DNA of 5,378 bases from contig CAMLET010000254.1 of NCBI GenBank assembly GCA_946479125.1, positions 1 through 5,378 of the forward strand, written 5' to 3'. Positions within the stretch are counted from its first letter, which is position 1; every line of letters starts with the position of its first letter. A program made the translations under genes and the position numbers. Below are positions 1 through 5,378 of this stretch, piece by piece. The notes under the pieces are model-generated. The model did not search any database. It was given only the letters and a program-made list of their open reading frames with translations, and was not told where the DNA came from. The DNA is from an uncultured Flavobacteriales bacterium (GTDB lineage Bacteria; Bacteroidota; Bacteroidia; Flavobacteriales; Crocinitomicaceae).

Positions 1-963
1 GTTCAGGCATACGCTTCTTTGGGTAGTATTTCTATTGAACCAAGAATTGGTGTGAAATACAACGCTACAGATCGTTTTCGCTTAAAATTATCTGGAGGTA
101 GATATACTCAAAACTTTACTTCTGCTTCGTCTGATAAAGATGTGGTGAATTTATTCAACGGTTTATTAAGTGCTCCTGCCGATGTACAAGGCGAATTTGT
201 TACTTCAAACGGAAAAGTGAAAAACCCTAAAAATGGTTTACAAGTGGCTTACCACGCAATTTTTGGTGGAGAGTACGATTTATCAAACTCATTAACGTTG
301 AACATTGAAGCTTACTACAAGTACTTCCCGCAGTTAAGCAATATCAATACATTCAAATTGTACGACGATATCTCAGACTTCTCTGACAAACCGGATATTC
401 AGAAAAAAGATTTCCTTATTGAATCAGGGCAAACTTATGGTGCTGACTTATTGTTGAAGTACAGCAATAACAGAATCTTCCTTTGGGGAGTTTACTCTTA
501 CGGTTATTCGCAGCGTTGGAACGGATTTGAAAACTACTTCCCTGTATTCGATCGCAGACACAACATTAACTTAGTTGGTTCATACTTATTTGGAGCTAAG
601 AAAGATTTGGAATTGAATGTTCGTTGGAACTTAGGTTCAGGTCTTCCGTACACGCCAAACACAGGTTTCTACCAACAAGAAACATTCGATGATGGAGTTA
701 CAACAGATTACAACACATCGAACACAAATGGAGTTCAATATGTTTTGGGTGAATTCAACAGTAAACGATTACCATACTACCATCGTTTAGATATTACAAT
801 GAAGAAACGTTTCACCTTTGCAAATAAAAGTCAGTTAGAAGCTGTAGCAGGTGTTACGAATGCTTACGACAGAAATAACATTTTCTACGTGAATAGAGTT
901 ACCAATGAAAAGGTATACCAATTCCCGATCATGCCAAGCTTAGGAATGAGTTATAATTTCTAA
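1..963 (+). CDS. TonB-dependent receptor-like outer-membrane beta-barrel, C-terminal part (5' end outside window)
   Basis: The reading frame is open from base 1 and gives 320 residues before the TAA at 961-963, so the true start and the plug domain lie upstream. What is visible is the end of an outer-membrane barrel: alternating polar/hydrophobic beta-strands rich in Tyr, Phe and Asn, a DRRHNIN motif (codons from 550), a G-S-G-L-P-Y-T strand/loop typical of these receptors (near 635-655), a YYHRLDITMKKRF strand (from about 775), a GVTNAYDRNN turn, and a chain end of SLGMSYNF. The terminal Phe is the usual outer-membrane insertion signal. Proteins of this family take up scarce ligands such as siderophores, vitamins or glycans across the outer membrane using TonB energy. 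The substrate cannot be read from the barrel end, and no SusD-type partner follows. A terminator 22 bases after the stop shows that it ends its transcription unit. Family assignment is firm; ligand and full length are unknown. Confidence 0.9.
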   Translation, partial: VQAYASLGSISIEPRIGVKYNATDRFRLKLSGGRYTQNFTSASSDKDVVNLFNGLLSAPADVQGEFVTSNGKVKNPKNGLQVAYHAIFGGEYDLSNSLTLNIEAYYKYFPQLSNINTFKLYDDISDFSDKPDIQKKDFLIESGQTYGADLLLKYSNNRIFLWGVYSYGYSQRWNGFENYFPVFDRRHNINLVGSYLFGAKKDLELNVRWNLGSGLPYTPNTGFYQQETFDDGVTTDYNTSNTNGVQYVLGEFNSKRLPYYHRLDITMKKRFTFANKSQLEAVAGVTNAYDRNNIFYVNRVTNEKVYQFPIMPSLGMSYNF

Positions 964-985
964 CAAAATTCATATACATTTTCAC

Positions 986-1013
986 AAAAGACTCCTTCTG
1001 GAGTCTTTTTTTT
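986..1013 (+). terminator. Rho-independent terminator after the receptor gene
   Basis: GACTCC (990-995) pairs perfectly with GGAGTC (1000-1005) around a TTCT loop. The stem is extended by AAAA/TTTT, and the right arm runs into an eight-T tract (1006-1013). It lies 22 bases after the receptor stop codon and separates that gene from the operon beginning at 1109. Confidence 0.88.
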
Positions 1014-1108
1014 GCTTAATACGATAAAAACTTGTTATAATTCATACAAACTGACAACTATCTTAAACAATTGTCGTTAAATTAGTGCACTACTAATTAT
1101 AGATTTCG

Positions 1109-1555
1109 ATGATCTACTGCTACACCCCATCGGTTCGCCGATTACTACTGGGTATCATTTTCCCGGTGTTTTTGCTACTCTTTAGCTCCTCCGCAAGTTT
1201 CGGACAGGATGCGAATCAAGAAATTAATGACTTGCTCATTCAGCGTGAATCACTGATTCAGGCGTCAGAATCGACTCTTGAGGTTGATAGACAACTATTT
1301 AATTTAGGTTATCGTCCAAAAGCTCAAGTGACAATTATTGGAAACCAGATTACATTTCCTCTGTTCATGCCTGTTTCTGCAAACAAACAAGCTGTTATGG
1401 AAAGTAGAATCAAAAGCGTCAACCCAACATTGAGTTCTTTGATACTGAATGAATCGACACAATCCATTCAGGCAACATTCTCGCAAGAACCGACAACTCA
1501 GAATATTTTAGACATTATTATTCATTTTGGATTTATCAGTTATGAAGCACATTAA
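1109..1555 (+). CDS. Small exported protein with HMA-like (ferredoxin-fold) C-terminal half lacking the CxxC site
   Basis: This encodes 148 residues. Residues 1-32 form a Sec signal peptide: VRR at 9-11, a hydrophobic core at 12-25, then SASFG before a likely cleavage at Q33. Residues 34-66 are probably helical and acidic, followed by an LGYRPK turn. Residues 72-147 fit a beta-alpha-beta-beta-alpha-beta order: strand 72-77, helix about 91-104, strand 108-114, strand 119-124, helix 129-139, then FGFISYE. The spacing and the ending ([15 protein letters not shown] versus the usual 'I..AI...GY.') resemble heavy-metal-associated domains such as CopZ/Atx1. No cysteine is present where the metal-binding CxxC would be; the only Cys (C4) is in the signal peptide. 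Metal binding is therefore unlikely, and a structural or partner-binding role is possible. ATG 1109 is the only start giving a full signal peptide. The gene overlaps the next one by 14 bp. The coding call is good; the fold is inference and the function is unknown. Confidence 0.78.
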   Translation: MIYCYTPSVRRLLLGIIFPVFLLLFSSSASFGQDANQEINDLLIQRESLIQASESTLEVDRQLFNLGYRPKAQVTIIGNQITFPLFMPVSANKQAVMESRIKSVNPTLSSLILNESTQSIQATFSQEPTTQNILDIIIHFGFISYEAH

Positions 1556-4500
1556 GTCACTATTTGGTGGAGTAATCGCGTCATTACTCTTAAGCACTGC
1601 TTCTTTCGGACAGTGTAATACAAACACTTCCATTTGTACTCCAGGTCTTGCCGGACCATTTAACTTTGTAACTCCGGGTCCTTATGTAAGTTCTTGTCTG
1701 GATTTCTTTGGTCCGAACATGGGATATATTATTTTGCATATCACTTCCAGCGGACCATTGAATATGCTAATCGATGGAAGCGCGTCTACAGGATTCCTTG
1801 ACGTTGCTGTTTTCAATATTCCAGCAGGTCAGGCCCCGTGTACCGCAATTCAAAATTTATCCAACGAAATAGGTTGTAATTATGCAAGTGCGGCAAGTGG
1901 TTGTAACCAATTTGGAAATGCATTCCCTTGTACTTCATCTGTTCCTGCTCCAATGGTTACTGCAGGACAAGAGATTATGATTTTGGTTGAGAACTGGAGT
2001 GGATCTTCATCAAATTTCACTATGTCGTTAGGGCCTTTACCTGGTGCGCAAACGGGACCTCCAAATCCGGCAATTACTCCGGTTGGACCGTTTTGTGTAA
2101 CTGGTGGAACAACACAACTTATTGCTGCCGATATGGGTGGAACATGGTCTGGACCAGGTGTTTCGTCTACTGGTGTTTTCAATCCTGCTACAGCTGGAAT
2201 TGGAACACATACAATTAATTACACTATTGGTCAGGCACCATGTAATGCTGCTTCATCAACAACGATAACCGTAACAAATGCAACTGTAACACCTCCAGCT
2301 CCACAAACAATTTGTGCGGGTGGAAGCGCAACCTTAACCGCAACTGGCGCCACAAATTATACATGGACGCCAAGTGCTACGTTATCATCCAACAATGGAG
2401 CAACAGTAATTGCCACACCTTCGGTTACCACAACATATACAGTTACAGGAACTACAGGAAGCTGTTCTAGTAATGGAACGGTTACCGTTACCGTTGGATC
2501 TTCTCCGACAGTTACCGCGGAACCAAATATTACTGTTTGTGCAGGAGCAACAGTTCCTTTAAATTCGTTTGCAAGTACTCCAGCCGGAGCAAGCTTCAAC
2601 TGGACAAACAACAATACGGGAACAGGATGTGCTGCTTCGGGAACGACAAATATTCCTTCATTTACGGCAACAAACAATACAGCTGCTGCAATTACAAGTA
2701 CCATTTCGGTTACTCCTAATATTGGAACATGTGTTGGTCCGGCATCTACATTTAGTATTACGGTAAATCCGTCACCAACGATTACTCCATTAGCAAACCA
2801 AACCTATTGTTCTGGTTCAGCTGCTCCTGCAACCGTTGTCAACGTGACACCTGCAACCGCAACTGTAACCTGGGGTAACTCAAATACAGCAGTTGGATTA
2901 GGAGCAAATGGAAATGGAAACGTAAGTGCATTTACTGCGACAAACGGCGGGGCAAACTCTATTACGAGTACGGTCACTTTAACCCCTACTTTCTCAGGAT
3001 GTACAGGACCCGCTCAAACGTATACCATTACTGTTGGAACGACACCAACCATGAGTACAGTGGCCGACATTTCTCAATGTAATACAGGAAATATTACCGT
3101 TCCAACATTCTCAAGTCCAACAACTGGTGTTACTTATAACTGGACAAACTCCAATACTTCAATTGGTTTAGGTGGATCTGGAACCGGAGATATTGGAACA
3201 TTTACAGCTACCAATCCTGGAGCAAGTCCAATCACCGGAACAATAACCGTTACACCATCTATTGGAACGTGTATTGGAAATCCAATAACATTTAATATTA
3301 CGATTAACCCAAGTGCATCAGTTAATGTGAACAGTAATTCGCCTTTATGTGACGGACAAACATTGAACTTAACGGCTACTGGTCCCGCTGGTGCAACCTA
3401 TAGCTGGACAGGTCCAAACTCGTTCAGTTCCAACCTGCAGAATCCGTCCATTCCGAATGTTACTACTGCAGCAACGGGAACATATACTGTTACAGCTAGC
3501 ACATTTGGTTGTTCAGTAACCGGATCCGTAAGCGTTCAAGTCACAGCTGGACAAGCACCAACAATTACACAAGTTGGGCCTTTCTGTCAGAATGATGGAG
3601 CGGTAACACTTACAGCTTCTGTTGCTGGCGGAGTTTGGTCAGGAAATGGAATTATCAATGGAGCTTCAGGAACATTCTCGCCATCAACGGCAAATTCAGG
3701 ATCGATTACCATTACTTATACATTAAGCAACGGATGTTCTGTACCTGCAACTACAGCTATTGTGGTGAATCCAGTTCCAACAGTGAATTTCTCTACACCA
3801 AACGCGTTTGGATGTGTCCCTTTCACAGCAACGATTATGGACAATAGCACTCCGGCAAGTTCCTCAGTGATTTGGGATTTTGGTGATGGAAATACATCAA
3901 CGCAAACAGGTTCCACAACGCACACTTATACAGCTGCAGGATGTTACACTGTAACGTTAACAAGTACTTCAAACGGTTGTACTTCAACAGCAAGTCAATC
4001 GAACTTCATTTGTGCATTGCCATATGCTGATGCAAGTTTCAGCTTAAACAATCAGCAGTTGACTTTAATGAATACGTACATTCAAACCATTAATACGTCA
4101 ACAAACGCAACATCCTATATTTGGAGCTTTGGTGATGGTTCTACTGCAACTACTTTAAATGGTTCACATACTTATCCTGCTGAACCAGGAAATTATGAGG
4201 TAATGCTTGTTGCCAACAATACAGGAAACTGTTCTGATACCGCCTGGTTAAGCGTTGTCGTTAAAGGAGAAACAATCATCTACATTCCGAATGCATTTAC
4301 GCCAGATGGTGATGAACACAACAATATCTTTAATCCAGTATTTACAGCTGGATTTGATCCTCAAAACTATTTGTTCACTGTTTACAACAGATGGGGAGAA
4401 GTTTTGTTTGAAAGTAAAAACACAGAATTTGGTTGGGACGGAACCTATCACGAACAAAAGTGTAAAGAAGGCGAATACATTTGGACGATATGGTACAAGG

Positions 4501-4556
4501 ATCCGGAAACGGATAAGAAAAATACGTTAACTGGGCATTTTACGCTTTTAAAGTAA
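1542..4556 (+). CDS. Large secreted multi-domain Ig/PKD protein with T9SS type B (gliding motility-associated) C-terminal sorting domain
   Basis: This encodes 1004 residues. ATG 1542 is chosen over an in-frame TTG at 1527 because it puts MKHIK directly before the signal-peptide core (residues 7-20), with cleavage after SFG at 23. Residues 25-170 form a Cys-rich beta domain like those that open many flavobacterial gliding-associated proteins. Residues 175-744 are seven Ig/PKD-like modules. Residues 745-827 and 828-910 are two PKD domains with WDFGDG (778-783) and WSFGDG (861-866). Residues 911-1004 are the sorting domain: [11 protein letters not shown], then [12 protein letters not shown], then GWDGTY and the end GHFTLLK. 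By family knowledge, such proteins cross the outer membrane through the type IX system and act at or beyond the cell surface, often in adhesion or gliding; no enzymatic domain is visible. Most modules carry a Cys pair, so disulfides are likely. There is no Lys or Arg from residue 6 to 907. The gene is probably expressed with the upstream small exported protein, and a hairpin follows the stop. Ligand unknown. Confidence 0.93.
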   Translation: MKHIKSLFGGVIASLLLSTASFGQCNTNTSICTPGLAGPFNFVTPGPYVSSCLDFFGPNMGYIILHITSSGPLNMLIDGSASTGFLDVAVFNIPAGQAPCTAIQNLSNEIGCNYASAASGCNQFGNAFPCTSSVPAPMVTAGQEIMILVENWSGSSSNFTMSLGPLPGAQTGPPNPAITPVGPFCVTGGTTQLIAADMGGTWSGPGVSSTGVFNPATAGIGTHTINYTIGQAPCNAASSTTITVTNATVTPPAPQTICAGGSATLTATGATNYTWTPSATLSSNNGATVIATPSVTTTYTVTGTTGSCSSNGTVTVTVGSSPTVTAEPNITVCAGATVPLNSFASTPAGASFNWTNNNTGTGCAASGTTNIPSFTATNNTAAAITSTISVTPNIGTCVGPASTFSITVNPSPTITPLANQTYCSGSAAPATVVNVTPATATVTWGNSNTAVGLGANGNGNVSAFTATNGGANSITSTVTLTPTFSGCTGPAQTYTITVGTTPTMSTVADISQCNTGNITVPTFSSPTTGVTYNWTNSNTSIGLGGSGTGDIGTFTATNPGASPITGTITVTPSIGTCIGNPITFNITINPSASVNVNSNSPLCDGQTLNLTATGPAGATYSWTGPNSFSSNLQNPSIPNVTTAATGTYTVTASTFGCSVTGSVSVQVTAGQAPTITQVGPFCQNDGAVTLTASVAGGVWSGNGIINGASGTFSPSTANSGSITITYTLSNGCSVPATTAIVVNPVPTVNFSTPNAFGCVPFTATIMDNSTPASSSVIWDFGDGNTSTQTGSTTHTYTAAGCYTVTLTSTSNGCTSTASQSNFICALPYADASFSLNNQQLTLMNTYIQTINTSTNATSYIWSFGDGSTATTLNGSHTYPAEPGNYEVMLVANNTGNCSDTAWLSVVVKGETIIYIPNAFTPDGDEHNNIFNPVFTAGFDPQNYLFTVYNRWGEVLFESKNTEFGWDGTYHEQKCKEGEYIWTIWYKDPETDKKNTLTGHFTLLK
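2064..3773 (+). repeat. Array of seven Ig/PKD-like modules coded in tandem (A-B-C-C-C-B-A)
   Basis: Module limits in protein residues are about 175-244 (A), 245-319 (B), 320-410 (C), 411-499 (C), 500-590 (C), 591-668 (B) and 669-744 (A). Type A shares I-T-x-V-G-P-F-C, a G-G-x-W-S-G turn and a late Cys. Type B has a Cys-x-G-x-x-x-x-L-T-A-T-G start and a T-Y-T-V-T strand. Type C has W-x-N-x-N-T, then FTATN, then T-x-x-V-T-P or T-x-T-L-T-P, then Cys and I-T-V/I, matching the PKD-like modules common in flavobacterial surface proteins. The DNA copies have diverged: the longest match I noticed is 12 nt (2598-2609 and 3138-3149), so the array is old or has been kept by selection at protein level. 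Confidence 0.75.
4272..4553 (+). other. T9SS type B C-terminal sorting domain coding segment
   Basis: Residues 911-1004 of the large protein match the gliding motility-associated C-terminal domain: [13 protein letters not shown]-x-P, a [12 protein letters not shown] strand, GWDGTY, and a final strand G-H-F-T-L-L-K. In known members this domain directs passage through the type IX translocon and surface attachment or release. It holds seven Lys and one Arg, in sharp contrast to the Lys/Arg-free passenger before it. Confidence 0.93.
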
Positions 4557-4567
4557 TAATTCTCTAC

Positions 4568-4618
4568 TAAAAGAAACTCGCATCTCGACTCTGCACAATG
4601 ACCTGTGGGTTTCTTTTA
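4568..4618. terminator. Long hairpin between convergent genes, probably a bidirectional terminator
   Basis: TAAAAGAAAC (4568-4577) is perfectly complementary to GTTTCTTTTA (4609-4618). The stem can extend inward by a T-G wobble and one C-G pair. It lies 12 bases after the stop of the large secreted protein and 7 bases beyond the stop of the minus-strand lipoprotein gene. Both arms end in A/T runs when read outward, so it can serve either strand. The 27- to 31-base loop is unusually long and contains a copy of a repeat also found near 5250. Confidence 0.72.
4580..4603 (+). repeat. Dispersed 24-nt intergenic repeat, degraded copy
   Basis: This 24-nt segment starts GCATCTCGACT and ends ATGACC. 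It matches 20 of 24 bases of the minus-strand sequence at 5273-5250. In the other copy two TCGA blocks pair with each other; here the second block reads ACAA, so the inner hairpin is lost. It occupies the loop of the terminator at 4568-4618. Confidence 0.6.
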
Positions 4619-4625
4619 TTTAAAA

Positions 4626-5219
4626 CTATTTTCTACTATTCATTTGTTCGATGAAAAAGTCATTTTTTGTCTCTTTAGCACCAAGTTTTTTCAAAGCGGC
4701 ATATACACAATCAACTATATTTTCTTCTTCCTTGTTGTTGACATTTCCACAACCTGGTTCCAGAAAAAAGTTTTGGTAAATCATTTTCTTTGAAGCGTAT
4801 TTATCAACTAAGCAAGAGCGCATTAACTGCTGTTTCATATGCACATCAAGTTTTTGCTTTGAAAGACTAACTGGTAAAGCATGAAATGAAAAAATGGTTC
4901 GCCAATAATCCTTTTCAACTTTGGAAAAGGTAATATCCCAAGTGCTATCAACAAAATTCATGGACAATTCAACTTCCGTGTCAGCGTTCATCCTTTTCAG
5001 TTCTTTTCTCAATTCCTGCCCCATCTTTTTCAAATCATCAGGAAATTTCCTCTGGTTTCTTTTGATACCAGAACTATCTATCACCTCCGTTTTTGTAATA
5101 GGTTGAGCATCCATTTCCTGCATTTTTATAAACTCGGGATCACGTTCATTAGGTATATTGCAAGAAACGAGTGTTCCAATTAAAAAGGAACTAAAAAGGA
5201 TTGGATAGATTGCTTTCAT
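4626..5219 (-). CDS. Putative lipoprotein of unknown function
   Basis: This encodes 197 residues, read from ATG at 5219-5217 to TAG at 4628-4626. A short basic start (MK), a hydrophobic stretch (residues 4-18) and the lipobox L17-V-S-C20 predict signal peptidase II cleavage and lipidation at Cys20. The next residues (NIPNERDPE) are mixed. The compact acidic or K-D-D/E-type surface-export signals described for some Bacteroidota are not evident at +2 to +5, so placement in the periplasm or on the surface is open. Residues 59-80 look like a charged amphipathic helix. Residues 85-112 hold beta-like strands around WDITFSKVEKDYW. The C-terminal part is helical, with three further Cys (136, 157, 171) that could pair. 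I recognise no family. It is convergent with the large secreted protein and starts only 20 bases after the terminator hairpin of the gene to its right, so it is probably its own transcription unit. Confidence 0.82.
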   Translation of the reverse strand: MKAIYPILFSSFLIGTLVSCNIPNERDPEFIKMQEMDAQPITKTEVIDSSGIKRNQRKFPDDLKKMGQELRKELKRMNADTEVELSMNFVDSTWDITFSKVEKDYWRTIFSFHALPVSLSKQKLDVHMKQQLMRSCLVDKYASKKMIYQNFFLEPGCGNVNNKEEENIVDCVYAALKKLGAKETKNDFFIEQMNSRK

Positions 5220-5239
5220 AAAGTGAAGTTATGAAAATA

Positions 5240-5283
5240 AAAATGCCCCGGTCATCGAGCGTAGTCGAGATGCGGGGCATTTT
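5240..5283 (-). terminator. Strong hairpin terminator for the minus-strand gene at the right edge
   Basis: AAAATGCCCCG (5240-5250) pairs perfectly with CGGGGCATTTT (5273-5283), an 11-bp GC-rich stem. The interior can fold further through TCGA (5255-5258) with TCGA (5265-5268). Read on the minus strand, the stem is followed by a T-rich run, as expected for intrinsic termination of the gene stopping at 5303, 20 bases before the hairpin. Confidence 0.85.
5250..5273 (-). repeat. Dispersed 24-nt intergenic repeat with TCGA palindrome, intact copy
   Basis: On the minus strand this reads from GCATCTCGACT to CGATGACC and contains TCGA-CTACGC-TCGA, a small inner hairpin. It forms the apical part of the terminator at 5240-5283 and matches the segment at 4580-4603 in 20 of 24 bases. 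Two related copies inside two terminators 650 bases apart suggest a genome-wide repeat family; this is inference from two copies. Confidence 0.62.
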
Positions 5284-5302
5284 AAAGTATGTTGGGATGT
5301 GA

Positions 5303-5378
5303 TTACTTATTCGAAAGAATATAAGCCCACTTATCTTCTAAACTTGTTTTGGTTTTGATTTCCTTGTTCATTGTTTTC
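5303..5378 (-). CDS. C-terminal end of an unidentified gene (5' end outside window)
   Basis: A minus-strand frame is open from the window edge to the TAA at 5305-5303. The visible end reads KTMNKEIKTKT then SLEDKWAYILSNK. An ATG at 5371-5369 would give only 22 residues, so this is more likely the tail of a longer gene extending beyond the window. Support comes from the strong terminator 20 bases downstream in the same direction and from a plausible lysine-rich, amphipathic composition. No family can be assigned from so few residues. Confidence 0.5.
   Translation of the reverse strand, partial: KTMNKEIKTKTSLEDKWAYILSNK

Noticed and set aside
1053..1075. GACAA ... TTGTC inverted repeat upstream of the small exported protein, as an operator
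   Set aside because: Arms of 5 bp with a 13-base spacer are expected by chance in AT-rich DNA.
1099..1107. TAGATTTC as a Bacteroidota -7 promoter box (TAnnTTTG) for the operon at 1109
   Set aside because: The transcription start would fall at or after the ATG at 1109, and no convincing TTG -33 box is at the right distance. The operon promoter within 1014-1108 remains unplaced.
1527..1541. In-frame TTG at 1527 as the start of the large secreted protein
   Set aside because: The five extra residues (MDLSV) add nothing, while ATG 1542 gives a classic MKHIK start to the signal peptide.
1109..1555. A novel defence or toxin-antitoxin operon made of the two overlapping genes
   Set aside because: Both products carry signal peptides and the larger has a T9SS sorting domain and adhesive-type modules. 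No nuclease, toxin or immunity motif is visible.
1880..2704. Long minus-strand open frames at 2182-1880 and 2704-2357
   Set aside because: They are antisense to the Thr/Gly/Ala-rich repeats of the large protein, where biased codons suppress stops on the other strand. Their products (Val/Ala/Pro-rich) look like no real protein and have no domain or signal.
2064..3773. Possible CRISPR or other tandem DNA repeat array
   Set aside because: The periodicity is about 210-275 bp and exists at protein level only. Exact DNA matches are short, and the region is one continuous reading frame.
4255..4530. Plus-strand open frame of 91 codons inside the sorting domain region
   Set aside because: It is a shifted frame over the strongly conserved T9SS C-terminal domain; the real frame is clear from its motifs.
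4605..4793. Plus-strand frame (62 codons) and another at 4921-5106, antisense to the lipoprotein gene
   Set aside because: They start inside the terminator hairpin or the lipoprotein gene, and the minus-strand frame has a full lipobox and an ordinary composition. These are shadows.

Overview
The window looks like chromosomal DNA from a member of the Bacteroidota, probably the Flavobacteriales. Three things point there: a SusC/TonB-type outer-membrane barrel ending in an aromatic residue, a very large secreted protein with a gliding-motility-associated C-terminal domain (the type B sorting signal of the type IX secretion system, T9SS), and AT-rich intergenic DNA without Shine-Dalgarno-like sequences before the starts. 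A Fluviicola/Crocinitomicaceae-like source would fit, but this is inference from protein style only.

Layout. Positions 1-963 (+) are the C-terminal 320 residues of a TonB-dependent receptor-like barrel whose start lies outside the window; it is closed by a clear hairpin terminator at 986-1013. Next come two overlapping genes on the + strand. The first (1109-1555) encodes a 148-residue exported protein whose C-terminal half resembles a heavy-metal-associated (HMA, ferredoxin-like) fold without the CxxC metal site. The second (1542-4556) encodes a 1004-residue T9SS cargo: signal peptide, an N-terminal beta-rich domain, seven Ig/PKD-like modules, two canonical PKD domains and the sorting domain. 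A 14-bp overlap suggests the two are co-transcribed and perhaps translationally coupled.

A convergent gene on the minus strand (5219-4626) encodes a 197-residue lipoprotein of unknown function. A long hairpin at 4568-4618 sits between the two convergent stops. Further right, a second strong hairpin (5240-5283) terminates another minus-strand gene, of which only the last codons (5303-5378) are visible. The two hairpins carry related copies of a 24-nt sequence, so a dispersed intergenic repeat appears to be built into terminators here.

The most striking observation is compositional. The T9SS cargo has no lysine or arginine at all between residue 5 and residue 908, about 900 residues, while its sorting domain is rich in lysine. 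Its seven Ig-like modules also fall into three sequence types arranged as a mirror, A-B-C-C-C-B-A. There is no evidence in the window for a defence system, mobile element, CRISPR array or RNA gene; apart from these points the region reads as ordinary surface-protein DNA of a gliding-type bacterium.
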